Shown: positions 1-26,269 of the stretch, in pieces
How positions within the stretch are numbered: the stretch's first letter is position 1
How the letters are laid out: every line of letters starts with the position of its first letter
Origin: Saccoglossus kowalevskii
Lineage: Eukaryota > Hemichordata > Enteropneusta > Harrimaniidae
Reading direction: 5' to 3'
Length of the DNA: 37,183 nt
NCBI RefSeq assembly: GCF_000003605.2
Contig: NW_003129855.1
Location: 866,047-903,229 of the forward strand
Notes under the pieces: generated by a model
Seen by the model: only the letters and a program-made list of their open reading frames with translations
What the model was told of the DNA's origin: nothing
Databases searched by the model: none
Program-made: the position numbers and the translations under genes

Positions 1-1669
1 CAATACAAGTGGTCATACCATTGTCTTTTCTAAATTATACACCTAAGGCATCCCCGTTAATATGTTTAAACGCTGCCTATGACCCTTCATTGGCTCTACC
101 ACTTCTGTACAATTCTTCTTCCCCGTCGATGTTGTGGCCCTAAGGTATAGGAGTAGTACATATGGCACCATTATTCTTGTTCCAGATTCCAGATAAATAG
201 ACTGATGCAGACTTACTCACTGTAAGCCAAGTTAAATATCAGACATATATCTTTATACACTATTATATCTTTCTAGCATCATTACAATACTAAATCACCA
301 ATTCAAATGTTGCTGTAACTCACACAACCCCAAACAAGAGGTTAGGTTTCACTAGATGGTGCAAGATTATGGAATATTTAGTTTACCGCCAAATATCAAG
401 ATAATCAAATAAAGCAGATTATGATTTTTAAAATGTTTAAAACAATATCTTCTAAGCCAAAACTATGACAAAATAACTATATGCAAACTATAATATGTGT
501 AAACGCTGTAACTTGAGGCATGACAATGCTGGGAGCGCTTTTCATTCTTACAATGTACATGTGTACAATTAATAATGTTAGATGTTGTATCTGAGATTGC
601 ATATTAATGTACTAAAAAAGCAAATGTACATCCATGACCGAAGATGGCATACGAATTTAGGGTAACATAACATGTAGGGGCAGAAAACATGATTATAATT
701 CTGTTCCGAGATGAATGTCGATTGATCAATAAAGAGAGACAGTATATAGTTGGTTCCTTGTTTGAATTTGCAATTTCTATCTATCTCGAAAATTATAGGT
801 CGTTCGTTGACCAGTGTGTCCTTAAAGACTAATGCCTAAGTCAGGTAGTTCAGCTGGATGAGAGTCATCTTGGAAATATCATAACATGGAGAAATATATT
901 TTATCATCTTCATTATATGTGAACGCAGTCTTGTATGTACAGCGTAGCAGAGTGACAACAAGTGCTCAATTCTGATTGCAATTCACAGCCACATCCCACA
1001 TTGACTAGGCATAGATCACAAGGTTTAATGTGCATCATTAGTTGTCATGGGCAGACAACTGTCCAGCTGTGCAGTAACATGGGTGAATTGTCCAACTATA
1101 TAGCAGTACTTTTTAGAATACGATTTTGTATGTCACATTATGCAGGATGTTTTTCACAGATATCCTCAAAGGTAGATATATGGTCTTGTGAACTGGTTGT
1201 CACAGTAGAGGTTTTAATCGCCTAGGCATTTAGTGACGCTCACTTCGGTTAGCTTATGAATGCATTGTCATGTTCAGATATGCTAATTAGTCATTAGTCA
1301 AAGGTCAAAATTGTTCATCACAATAAATGATTCGATCAATCTTGAGTTGTGAGCAGCATGTACATTTTGTATATTGCAAATGATAATTATGAATATTAAT
1401 GATATTATGCTCCGTCATCAATTTTGAAAGCATGAGTTGACAATGATAAATAAGAGCATACCTTGCTCTAAGGTTTGTCACACCTTCTGATGACTAATAA
1501 ACTCCTTCTATCGACAAATGTATATCATTAGGGTGATATTATTAAGTCTATCATAGATTATCTTAACACTTGGTAGTGAGAACATTTGTGGAGATGAGAT
1601 TTTGAGTGTGATTATAAATTTTGCCAGTTTCCAAATTGTCAACTAAGAAGAAGCTATTAAACTGACCAA
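1..1669. other. AT-rich sequence, no gene seen
   Basis: No conserved coding segment, RNA gene or clear repeat. The only longer open frame (962-1225) has low-complexity composition and no recognisable motif. Part could be unrecognised sequence of the adjacent gypsy element. Confidence 0.5.
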
Positions 1670-2720
1670 AATTTGAGATTACTAAATGCAGAGATGCAGA
1701 GAGTTTAATAAGGACAACATCAAATTGAGCTCATGTAGAATTTTATTTGGTGGACACCTAAGTTGAAATCGATTCCTGCAAAAGTTTCGGCAGTAAAAAA
1801 ACCCAACAGATGTAGCATGGCTAAAATACAGAGATTCATCGGATTTGTAAATTATCTGAGCAAGTATCTAATAAGAGTGAGATACGATTAAGCAACTAAA
1901 AGTAAAATGACCAGTCACTGCACATATAACATGAAAGAAGAGGCCAACTTGAAACAGTTCTAAGTGCAATCCTGACCTGGAATCAGTGTAGCGAATTAAC
2001 AGATCTATAGACCACGTACACACAGATGAAGAATTAACAGATCTAGTGACCAGGTATACACAGATAAAGAATTAACAGATGTAGAGACCTGGAATCAGTG
2101 TAGCGAATTAACAGATCTATAAACCAGGTACACGCATATAAAGAATTAATAGATGTAGAGACCAGGTATACACAGATAAAGAAAGAACTGTTAGCAGTAA
2201 TCTGTGAGCTTTAGCGATTTCATCAGTAGACAGACTAGTTTCTATACATTCTGCTCATAAGCCGTTAGAAGCCATTACATAGTACCCACAAGCGATTGAA
2301 AACGAATATTTTAAGGATTACAGCAGTACAATGTAAACCTAGTATATTACACAAGAAGGAAGATACATCTGAAGCTAGTACATTTAAAAATGCATACTTA
2401 CCCAATGAATTACCAGATTTCACGTGAAGCAGAGCTATCCATTGAAATAATCAGATAACTTTTTACTTTCATGAATGTAATTAATTAAGTGTACAAGATG
2501 GTATAATCCTCAAAGGCAAAAGAATAGTCATACAGAAGTCACTCAGAAACGATTTGGGTCAACATATTCATTTCACACACATTGGCTTAGAGGGATGTTT
2601 ACAAAGAGCCAAAGAACGTATTCTTTAGACACGCATCAAAGTAGACATTAAGGCTGCATTAGGGAATGTTATGTGAATAGCTCACTTCACTCATCATGGC
2701 ATACATATATCTCATACAAT
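1670..2720 (+). pseudogene. Decayed Ty3/gypsy pol fragment
   Basis: Plus-strand segments match gypsy Pol in the correct order with stops and frameshifts. Around 1800-1870: PTDVA then, after a frameshift, QRFIGFVNYLSKYL (reverse transcriptase thumb). Around 2183-2225: KELLAVICEL..FHQ and then HKPLEAIT (RNase H). Around 2510-2635: KGKRIVIQKSLR..IHFTHIGLEGCLQRAKERIL, the region before and into the integrase zinc-binding domain. The best-preserved stretch is the last. The copy is non-functional, with no LTRs recognised. Confidence 0.72.
1993..2182 (+). repeat. 38-bp tandem repeat inside the gypsy fragment
   Basis: Five imperfect copies begin with gaattaac at 1993, 2031, 2069, 2104 and 2143 (period 35-39 bp). 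Each contains gaattaacagatctag-like sequence followed by gaccaggtacacacagat. It lies between the reverse-transcriptase and RNase H remnants, so it expanded after or during decay of the element. Confidence 0.8.
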
Positions 2721-5700
2721 GCAGAAAATATGAGAGGAATTTAAGGATATTTAGTGGAAAGTACTGTTTTTAGTATATAATATAACTCATGTGATATTCA
2801 TAAAACAACAGAGAAGTAAAATGTGATGTAAAGAAAACACAGAATCTCCTGAATGTCTCATATAAATAACAATACTTTCATTTTCAACATATCATTGAAC
2901 TTCTCTATATTCCTGCGTGAACATACATCTTGAATAAATTATAGATCTGTCTCTCTCTAACCAGTTATTGGTAACGCGTTTGAAAAATCAATATAGTCTA
3001 TGCTCAGGTTCGTGCTTCACGACAAATCGTATGAAACCAACTATTAGAAGCAGTTATTATTACCTGATACAATAGAAAGATATCGATGGGATCTCTTAGA
3101 CATCTTTTCCCAAATTCGGCAATATATTACGTTTTTAATTGTTAGATTTAAGTATATAAAGGTGATTGATTGGACCCACATTTGTAAAACAACTGATCGC
3201 TCTGAAAACTAATATCAAGTTGGCCATTACGCACCATATCACGATATAGATGATTCTCAATACTGAAAGACAGTTTAGAATAGTACAGACATCAAGCACA
3301 CAGTTGTAAGCTGTAAGTGGTGGTGGAGGAGGTAATTTTCCCAGGAACCTCGGAAATGGTTTCCACGGTAGTCATCGTCAAGGTTCTAGTCCAGCAACAA
3401 AGTGACAATGTACCATCTAAGCTGCTTTTGATGTCTCAGTAGTCACAATTTTGTGGTGGGGACAACCCATAGTGGGAAGTACCACATCTCACTTTCGCAA
3501 GTTGAATCATGCTTTTATGGATGACCTTTATCATGGACAAATGTTCCATATCAGTTGTCAGACAAGGTTACAAGATCCAGTTTGCTAGCAAACCATCATT
3601 GAAGATGTGCCTATCACAGGGAGGCAGAATCTCTCTGCCTTTTACTCAACATTTTCTTGGTCAACAGAAATAAAACAGTGGGCTTTTATTGAGCTAAGTA
3701 GAAAACTCCGCCTATGTGCTTCAAAATATTTATTCAAGCCATTTAGAATCATTAGATCTAAAAGAAAGGCATGCATTGATTCATTCTGAAAGTTGCCGAT
3801 AACGGAATTTCATGATTAAATATTTGCCCCTACGAGTTGAATGTTTCCCCGAGCATACACATTATTATGTTAGTGTCTAAACCTGTGCTTAACAGTTAGT
3901 TACTAGTAGTCAATGACCGTAATCTAGATATATACAGATGACCAGCTTTTACAAAATCAGTAGGAAACAGCAACTAACACACATCTATATCTTGCACTTT
4001 GTGGTTTACATATAGCCAAAAGTAGTTACAAATTCCTACACATACAATTCAACGTTCAGCAAAGTGGATCTGAATATCCTCCAATTTATTGATATGCTTA
4101 AAAACACTTATGAGTTTTATGGGATTGACTTTAATATTCTATGTGAGGAATTATCTCTCCCAAGCACGCCCATGAGTATGCTCTAATCAAGTGAAAGTCT
4201 CTTCCATCTGCAACCCTAGTAACATATTCATTGAAAGTAGGATGGGGGCTCACTTCATGGACTTGAAAGTTAGTGGAAGTGAACCAACAGACATCACATA
4301 AACATACTGGAGTTGTTTACAATCAAGAGGGCGCTAGTCTAATTTCTGAGCAAGGTTCAGAACAAGAAAGTTCTAGTTCACTGTGAAAACTCAATGATAG
4401 TAGCTTAGTTCACAAAAGGAAGAAGTGAGATCCCAGCACTGAACCAGCTGATGGAGGATTTGCTTCAGGTTAGAACATTGTCACTTGGCAGGAGTCAAAA
4501 CATTGCAGCCAATGATAAATCCAACACTAGCAAATTCTCTTCGGGCAGTCTGCTCAGCCCGTGTGTCACATGCATTCAATAAAATGATAATCCGACCAGT
4601 AGTGCTCTTGGACTAAATTTCCCTATAAGACTGATGTCTACAGACCTACAATTGGTATATTATTTCCACTGGGCAATGAGTCAGCAAAAACTTTACACAT
4701 AATCATGCAAGTGAGTTAAATTGCAACTAAGTGGCAAAGAAATTTATTAAAATTCGCTGATTGCAAAATATTGGCTGATCATCGCATTTTGAACCAGCAA
4801 TGACAGCTGAGTGTCCAACGACATATATCTTTTATCCACTAGATTCAGTGAACATTTGACTCTTAAAACAATGGTATTGATCTCCATTATCTCTAGCAGA
4901 TGAAGGAGCAAAATGCAAGCTCTCTTGTTTTCTGACTACTGCACTCTGTGTAAAATACATTCCTCTAGCGTTTCTGTGAAATCTGTGACATGTCCTAGCA
5001 ATCATGATCAGAAGGTCTGCGCCATCTAGGCCCACGGGTCGCTGGCCAGCTGGTGTGCCGACAGGTTATGTGAGATAGACATAACTCAGGGCTAATAAGC
5101 CTAATGTCTCCTAGTTAGAGCAACATTTCCCAATTTTTTTCACTTTTGTTGAAGTCACAATTTGGAGAATCTGACATGCTAATAGTTCTACCAAGTAACA
5201 GTGAAAGTGGGCATATTTCCAGCTTACAAGTGTTTTCTCAGTTAAGTGTTAGAAACTTGTTTTTCTAATTTTGACAACATTATCAGGATTCTACATTGTG
5301 TATTGTCTCCCCTAACTTCTAAAACTTGCATGAGATTTTAGGCTGTGCTTCTTTCTATCGTAGATTTAGAATTAATCAAATTGTTGTTTCAGAGTTCAAA
5401 ACAGATTTTATACTCTGCCAAAGAGTAATGTTTAACATAGTACCATTAATAAATTCCCTGAAATGACAATACGCCTTTTCCATAATAAAGTCATACCCAC
5501 CTAATCAACCCCCCTCCCATCACTTTATCTTCCACAATTTCAGTCCATAAGCAACCTTAGAATTAATTCTGAGATCCATGGTTCAGGCTTTATACACTGG
5601 AATCGGAACATCTCAATTAGGGAAAAGGTCGAGTAATGTTCATGTATTCATCATGTTAAATGTCAAATTATCACCTCAGCGAATTTGCTAACTTTGTTAA

Positions 5701-6055
5701 TGGTGCTGACGAGGCACGAATATTCAAAAAGGTACGGTGCTCACAAGATTCAGAGTGATTATTGGAATGTGAAATGGGATTAATGCCAGAAAATGTAAAA
5801 AGCTAAAATGTTTCCAATTCTAAATGATTCTCTAAATATATGTGCCTGGAGAACGGGTGGGAAGGTGATTGAAAGAAAATAAAATGTAGTATCTGAAGAA
5901 GATGAAAGGTACGGTAATTGAAAGTGGCTCATGCATTAGTATGTGAGGTAATTAAAACGAATCCGACATTATTTTCCAATAGCTTTTGCAATTTCTTTGA
6001 AGATAGGTGTTGAATTGCTTGAATAAACACAAACATTGATATGTGTTGGTACGTG
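2721..6055. other. AT-rich sequence, no recognisable gene
   Basis: Short open frames at 3607-3789 and 4832-5035 lack motifs or splice context. The 3' part of the decayed gypsy element may extend into 2721-4700, but I could not match integrase motifs there. Confidence 0.45.
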
Positions 6056-6061
6056 TTTATT
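6056..6061 (-). promoter_or_regulatory. Candidate polyadenylation signal of the receptor gene
   Basis: AATAAA read on the minus strand, overlapping a second TAATAAATAAA-like context. It is the first perfect hexamer I see downstream of the stop at 7055, implying a 3' UTR of about 1 kb. No cDNA evidence. Confidence 0.3.
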
Positions 6062-7054
6062 TATTAGAATATAAATCAGGTGAATGAAGCACACAAAACA
6101 AGGACTGCCTTATTTTTAACATCTAATTTATACGGAAAATATGCCATATGACTAAAAGCTTATATTTACATTGGTACTATCGGGTATTCCATGTTTATGT
6201 GACAAATTATTATATCTATATACCATTTTCTAATATGACAAATATTAATGAATGAACTTGCAGATGTGCACTGTAATATAAGTAAGTATGTTATACCACA
6301 GTTTACAACATTTTAGTTGAGCCATGATAGGCATATACCGATTTTCATTTTCGGAAAACCCCATAATCAGACTGCGATACTGACATTAGAGATTATGTTG
6401 GTGTCAACATTACCGATTTTTACTGTTAGACAACCAGTACTAGTTAAGCACCAAATTTGTGTGCCGCACAAAAAACATCACTATAGTGTAATTTTATCCA
6501 AGTTTCCTGGAAATCGGTCATTGCGGAAAGGAACAAGTGGCAGAAACAAACAAACAAAAATACAAAAACGAGCCAGGTATAAGGGCTAATTTTGTTTTGA
6601 CCAATTAATTCAAATTACAACAGCAATATTTACATCTTGTTCGCATCTGCATGCAAAACACGTATCACAATTACGTCATAGATATATTGAAAGAACTGTA
6701 AAATGCGTATAATTAGCGCGAAATTTATATGTCTGGTCTCCCTAAGAGTGACAGTTAAAACTATGTGCGCCACATCGGAGTTTTAGAAAAATAAAAAAAT
6801 AAATTAAAAAAGTGATTGACATACAAATATTTTAGCGTTGTGAAAATAAAAAAAAAACAATTTGTATATAATTCTAATAGTTGCTATGTGTCAGTATTGG
6901 TATAAATGATCACATAACAAGGCTTGCCTATATAAAACAGAAATAGTTAAATAATGATACATGTTCAATAAATAAATAACACTGTTCTGTGTTGGGTTTC
7001 CGCTCATGCGATCTATTACGATAATACATTGCAGAACCATATCATCTTCATCCG
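6062..7054 (-). other. Presumed 3' UTR region of the receptor gene
   Basis: AT-rich, no coding segment in frame with the receptor. It contains the LINE-like tail described separately and several A-rich runs (6780-6860 on the plus strand). Its extent is inferred only from the polyadenylation hexamer. Confidence 0.35.
6420..6575 (+). mobile_element. LINE-like 3' tail with (CAAA)n
   Basis: The text aagtttcctggaaatcggtc followed about 25 bases later by a run of caaacaaacaaa resembles the 3' end of invertebrate non-LTR retrotransposons (aag-ttt-...-aaatcgg-tc...ggaacaagtggc-(CAAA)n). No reverse transcriptase remains, so this is a 5'-truncated fragment at most. It lies antisense in the presumed 3' UTR. 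An unopened 90-codon frame overlapping it is not considered a gene. Confidence 0.4.
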
Positions 7055-20792
<13,738 letters not shown>

Positions 20793-21217
20793 CTGAAAAG
20801 GAGGACACGATATGAATGTCTAATTAGAGTATATTGATGATAGCTAAATGAGAGAAATCAGCTGACACACGATCCAGGCACACACTCCGCTGAACCGCAT
20901 AACTGTGACTTGGAAAATTTGCGTGCGTCATACTAGCATATAATACACTGCGCATCTCACCAAAACGTATATTTCGACGCAAATATGTTTATATCATAAT
21001 CGTAATTTCTATTTTGTTCCGATACCAATATAATGAACTCCACATTTAGTATTCACTTAGGTCTCTGAATTCACAGGCATCTTATATAAATCATGCACCA
21101 AACAACGTGAACAAGGGATATTATCTCACACGCGGCATTGTAAGCTACACATTGATACAGTATGTCCATTTCTCTCTCAATAGTTGTTTATCGACACAAT
21201 GCGCCTAGAACCCACTT
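20793..21217. other. No gene recognised upstream of the first receptor exon
   Basis: This should be the intron leading to the missing N-terminal exons. Plain AT-rich sequence with no ligand-binding motif on the minus strand. Confidence 0.5.
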
Positions 21218-21239
21218 TCAGAAAAAAATACATTTATTT

Positions 21240-21700
21240 AACATCACTAGGTTGGAGCTACGAATGCAATCCCCATTAAACCACGCTTGATTGACACTGT
21301 CCATCTCAATTTCACATGATGGACGGCATCCATGTGAACCATACTTGATAAGTAATGGCCATATGAACCATACATATGTGTAACCGTTCAATAAGGAACC
21401 AGAAGCAAGCAATCTGAATTCCACATGACGGGTACCATCTATATTTCTATGCATCTATGTGTGGTTTCTATGGCTATTCCACATATGAACCACACATGAG
21501 ATGAGCTCATAAGATTAGTACAATCCATACGAATCCCACATGGTGGGTATCATCCACCGGGTCTCGTCTGATATGTACCAGACCATGAAAATCCCCCACA
21601 TGATGGGCACAGTGCATCTATACCAAGATATGAACACAATAAGACGAGTACCGCGCAAAAGAATCCAACACAATGGTTTCATACATCTCGTGTGATGGGT
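21240..21700 (+). repeat. Degenerate approximately 60-bp tandem repeat
   Basis: Repeated approximate motifs cacatgatggacggcatcca, cacatgacgggtaccatcta, cacatggtgggtatcatcca, cacatgatgggcacagtgca, each followed by atatgaaccat-like text. An old minisatellite; the spurious open frame 21218-21454 lies in it. Confidence 0.6.
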
Positions 21701-21900
21701 ACCCAGTCAGGAGTAATGGGCGCCACTCATTTGAAGGGCGCAATCTTTCTCATTGTGGCACGTTAGATACCGTTCATTTGAACGTGGTGGGAACTAACCA
21801 TCCGAAACTTACAAGACCATATTATTTTTGGATATTTACACAATGCGTATATCAGCTGGAGATGAAAACTAGGTCGTACTAATTCTAGACGTACACTCAC

Positions 21901-21940
21901 GTCATTCCAGATGCACCTTACATATTCATACACACATTGA
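21901..21940 (-). CDS. Speculative 40-bp microexon of the receptor gene
   Basis: Bounded by acceptor ttatttccag and donor gtgagt on the minus strand. The open frame QCVYEYVRCIWND ends in phase 0, as required by the next exon (20483-20792). No similarity to known ligand-binding segments. Splice signals alone are weak evidence. Confidence 0.18.
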
Positions 21941-22458
21941 CTGGAAATAAGAAAATCGATTTCCGCTCTCAGCATATGCCTGAAATTTGTACCGTTAATT
22001 ACTCATTATGAGTGGTAACGTGTATTGTGGGTCAAAATAGGCGCCGATGACGTGCTCCTTGGGACCTACAGCAACATGCAGATTATTAAGCTCAGGCTGC
22101 AGGCCGTTTAATTAATGCCAACAAACCGGTGGTCCATTCACGTTGATATGATTGAAGTGGTGTTCTTTTGTTGAATCCAACTAATACACGATTTTACTCT
22201 CGCGGCATCAATACTTTTTTTAATACATAGCATATTTGCAGAGCGGCTGTGAACGAATACTTCAATTGAAAGTCGGACACTCTGTCAGAGCCACACACTA
22301 TAAACGTACCATTCAAAAAAAGGAAAAGTATAGCCCTTGGTAATCGAGAGGAGATAAAATTCATATGAATACAACATTGAAAAAACAACGTTTCTTCAAA
22401 ATGTGAAACCAACATCCCGTGGCGACACATGTCGGAAATTCTTTCCAGTAGGCCTTAC

Positions 22459-22494
22459 CGTGAATACAGCAACATCACAGTACACGGCATCACG
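22459..22494 (-). CDS. Speculative 36-bp microexon of the receptor gene
   Basis: Bounded by acceptor ataccctacag and donor gtaagg on the minus strand. One frame would end in phase 2, compatible with the candidate exon at 21901-21940. The phase-0 reading RDAVYCDVAVFT is also open. Not recognisable as ligand-binding sequence. Confidence 0.14.
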
Positions 22495-22499
22495 CTGTA

Positions 22500-24140
22500 G
22501 GGTATTTATTTGAACAGACATTACAACGGAAATACCACGTGGACACGACCCACGTGTCACACAAGACACCACAGATACCTTCAGACTATATTACAACTCG
22601 TAGTACAAATATTACAGCAACAATGGCTACCATTATTCTGTCGGAAGTTAATTAAACTGCATACGTATGTACGCAACAAAGGACACTGGCTTCAACATTA
22701 ATATTTCTAGAATTATCACACATTGTTGTCTATATGTCAGAGAATTCTTCCCAACTGTAACCATGACAACATACAAGGAAGGTAGAGAGAGTATCGCAAT
22801 GTCTTAATATCAATGAAATATACATTTACTGATGATCTTACGCGTATCTTGGAAACGTGATTAAATCCATAAACATACAGATCACGATAAGTGAGACATG
22901 CTCAAGTCTTCGGTAGTTTCGTGCTCGCTGGTATTACTACAAACATTTAAAATAGCTTGTTTGTACATCACAGCAATCTATTCACTCCGAAGTAGCAAGT
23001 CTTTGATCAATTTACTGCTTTGATCAACAAGTATTTATTCAGTCTAATTGGAGATAGATTATGTCGGTTTGTTTGAAGCGGCATCTTCTTACGATACACG
23101 TGGATTTAGTGTACGAGGTCGTTTCGTGAAATATAGAAGGTATGTTTTAAAGTGCTGCTTCTATTCAGACTGGGGACTCATCGCATGACGCGAACAATAA
23201 AATAATGTATGTGCCGTGTATGACTTATATGTTTGTAACTTCATTGTGCGCGTGAATTGTTTTTTTTTTTTTTATATTTAAAAAACAAACACAGAAGGAC
23301 GTAAGGAGTATGTTAGGTGTTGCTAGTTGTTAAGACGAACACACACGCATTTCAACGAATTTCAAGGCAAAAGCAAAGTAGAGATGGTGTCATCTCACGG
23401 AAACGTGTTGAGTCGTGGATGTAACGCTTCTAATGGGTGCACCAGTAACCGACTGCGCATGCGTTTTAACTAGTCGTTGGATTTGTTTCCAGTGAGGTGA
23501 CACACTTTATAATATACTGAACGACCCCCTTCTCTTCGACGCCACCATCGACGTTAATTCTGTTATTCTCGTCGTAAACCATTTTCTCGCGATTACAATA
23601 TATCACAAAATACTTCCATATATTGGCAATTAGTGTAAAATGTTTGCCGTGTTCGTAGTTGATATGTCTCGCAGGTATGATTTTTAAGATATGGGCAAAC
23701 ACGTGCCTTTAAAATATTTACCATATTGACTACTGGGCACATTGAATATAATGACTCAGATTAATTCCCCCAGATGCTAGGCACGGAATGTTCCTGTGTG
23801 TTTTTTTCTATTTGTATCTAATTATCTTGCGGAGGTTCATTATTATTGTATTGTTATAAACATGTGAAAGCTTTCTTTAATTTGAAATTATTTCTATTTA
23901 TATACTGCCAAAGTATGTTCGAAATTGATTTCTTGGATATACGTATACTCGTGATTGATTGTCCCTTCTGTTCCCTTCTTAATTTTTGATCAAAACCGAC
24001 ATTGTCTATATCGTCCAAAAAGCAGAATATGTACACCTCTCCAGGGTTGTTCATTTCATTACGGATTGAACGTTTAGAAGTGGCGCGTGAAATGTTCTCC
24101 ATAGCATTAGGACTCAAAAACTATGGTGTGTCTACAGCAC
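22500..24140. other. Sequence without recognised genes
   Basis: Minus-strand open frames at 23466-23702 and 23854-24117 have no recognisable motifs and no convincing splice context. A T-run lies at 23261-23272 and a short (TG)n at 24140-24155. Confidence 0.5.
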
Positions 24141-24211
24141 TGTGTGTGTGTGTGTTAAATTAATGTATCATTCTCTTCCGTCAACGAGCACGCTGTTCCC
24201 TCTGATCGATC

Positions 24212-24330
24212 TATCCTCGGGGGCGGAGCTACGTCACAAGACGTTCCACGTTGCTAAGACGCGCACTGGGCTTTGCGCGAGCTGCAGTGGCACACTGGCA
24301 GTCAGCTGGCGCACACGTGATAATAAATAA
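24212..24330 (+). mobile_element. Second copy of the GC-rich retroelement 5' module
   Basis: tcctcgggggcggagctacg through gctaagacgcgcac is almost identical to 18677-18730, with one added base. It then diverges and ends near an A-rich gataataaataa. This shows the module is a dispersed unit in its own right. The right boundary is uncertain. Confidence 0.55.
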
Positions 24331-24557
24331 TTACTATATGGGGGCCGCCATCTTGAATGCAGCGTAAAACTAAATAAGAGACAAGTTGTGAAACGCGTTT
24401 TTCAGATTCCTACAAATCTGGACAAAAATACCAATCTTTTACAAAAATACGATCCGTTGGGGTTGTATTAGGCCAACCGATAACAAAAATCGACCGAATT
24501 CGGCGTTTGTGTGTGGACAAATCTTTTGCATACGAACACCTAATTACGCGAAGAACC

Positions 24558-24677
24558 TAGAACACTTTCCTGGGGTATTTGAAATCGAAATTGTCACCTG
24601 ACTGTAAGGCCGTCGCTGATTGGCTGCTGAGCTGGAATGACAATTTTTGGTTTCAAATACCCCAGGAAAGTGTTCTA
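24558..24677 (+). mobile_element. Short MITE with approximately 38-bp inverted repeats
   Basis: Left arm gaacactttcctggggtatt and continuing to aaattgtca; the right arm is its near-perfect complement ending ccccaggaaagtgttc. Both ends sit in ctag, giving a TA target duplication (24558-24559, 24676-24677) as for Tc1/mariner-type MITEs. The small loop has no coding capacity. Confidence 0.82.
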
Positions 24678-24960
24678 GAATAACTGTTACACAACAACTT
24701 CAAATATTAAAATTTAGGTTAAGGTAAAATTAACATTTGCATTTTCTGCACACATTGATTTAATATTTAATGAATACCATTACTCTATTTTAACTGCGTT
24801 TCGTAATTTAATGAGCAGTATTACCTCGTTATCTTAAATCATCACTATAAATGTTTTCATTTCAATTCTATATTGCGATGAGAATATATTATTTATTTTT
24901 ATTATTGTGAAAGGTCATAATCGAAATACAATATTTTTGTTTCCTTTATCTCATCACCAG

Positions 24961-25653
24961 AGAAGAATCCATAAATTCTATGTAAGTGTAGGAATCACCA
25001 TTGTACTGAGGGGTATTGTGAGGTTTCCTTTATTTCATCACCAAGGCAGCACTGTTAATTTCCAGAGAAGAATCCATAAATTCTATGTAAGTGTAGGAAT
25101 CACCATTGTACTGAGGGGTATTGTGAGGTTTCCTTTATTTCATCACCAAGGCAGCACTGTTAATTTCCAGAGAAGAATCCATAAATTCTATGTAAGTGTA
25201 GGAATCACCACTGTACTGAGGGGTATTGTGAGGTTTCCTTTATTTCATCACCAAGGCAGCACTGTTAATTTCCAGAGAAGAATCCATAAATTCTATGTAA
25301 GTGTAGGAATCACCACTGTACTGAGGGGTATTGTGAGGTTTCCTTTATTTCATCACCAAGGCAGCACTGTTAATTTCCAGAGAAGAATCCATAAATTCTA
25401 TGTAAGAGTAGGAATCACCACTGTACTGAGAGGTATCGTGAGGTTTCCTTTATTTCATCACCAAGGTGGCACTGTTAATTTCCAGAGAAGAATCCATAAA
25501 TTCTATGTAAGAGTAGGAATCACCACTGTACTGAGGGGTATCGTGAGGTTTCCTTTATTTCATCACCAAGGTGGCACTTATAATTTCCAGAGAAGAAACC
25601 ATAAATTCTATGTAAGTGTAGGAATCATCACTGGACTGAGGGGTACTGTGAAG
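24961..25653 (+). repeat. 105-bp tandem repeat, about 6.6 copies
   Basis: Units start with agaagaatccataaattcta at 24961 and then every 105 bp (25066, 25171, 25276, 25381, 25486, 25591). Copies are over 95 percent identical. Because 105 is a multiple of three, one plus frame stays open through the whole array (24907-25659, GTG start, unit RRIHKFYVSVG...HHQGSTVNFQ). Most differences between copies change an amino acid, and there is no ATG or splice context, so I read it as a satellite. Confidence 0.95.
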
Positions 25654-25659
25654 GCGTAG

Positions 25660-26250
25660 CCCAAAATAACTCACCGATGTCCCCCTGGTACGGTGTTAGC
25701 TACTTACACATCGGCTACTTTAATTTAATATGAATTACTAGGCAACATAATATCTCCACCAACAAATCATTCTCTAATTTCCACTATCTGCTGACACTGA
25801 CCACTCACTGAAGTCAGGACCACACTTGCTTTATGACTTCTCTGCCTAAAATACCCCAACAACACTGGCACACTGAATGTGTCAGGCCAGCTTTTTCATG
25901 GCCAATCACAGTTGGCGTGTTTCTCAAGAATGCATTAAATTATCAGCTGTAATGCTGTTGCTGATTGGCTACGCGCGCTGTCAATCAATTGGCCGGTATA
26001 ATATATTGAAATTCTCGTTTCGGACAATTATTTTTCTGTGTTGAATGATATAAATCACAGTTTGATATCTCAATTACGTCACCATTCTCATATTTTATGG
26101 GACTGTTCATTCTTATTCAGTTATTGTACATAGTGGTATCTGTGCAGGGTATATATTCTGTATTGTAATGTTTATTTCGTACCAAGCAATTATGAAAGCA
26201 TATTGTGAATTAATTTTCATTGTTGATCTGATGTCCGTGTATAAGCTGGT
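25660..26250. other. No gene recognised
   Basis: Two patches of ccaatcacagttggc / ctgattggctacgcgcgc near 25910 and 25970 resemble the loop of the MITE at 24558-24677 and may be remnants. Nothing else stands out. Confidence 0.45.
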
Positions 26251-26269
26251 ATAAAATTACGTGAGTAAA

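Noticed and set aside
22020-22100. Minus-strand open segment LNNLHVAVGPKEHVIGAYFD as a receptor exon
   Set aside because: It has a GP motif but no Cys at the required spacing, and the boundaries do not give compatible phases.
23740-23800. Minus-strand R-N-I-P-C-L-A-S-G-G resembling the W-N-I-P lobe-1 motif
   Set aside because: No polypyrimidine acceptor, an in-frame stop follows, and no donor keeps the frame.
23466-24117. Two minus-strand frames as upstream ligand-binding exons
   Set aside because: The peptide EVYIFCFLDDIDNVGF superficially resembles a lobe-2 strand, but exon 2 already supplies that segment and no suitable splice phases were found.
24907-25659. A 250-codon plus-strand protein
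   Set aside because: The frame is a by-product of a 105-bp satellite. It starts with GTG, lacks a normal gene context, and copy differences are mainly non-synonymous.
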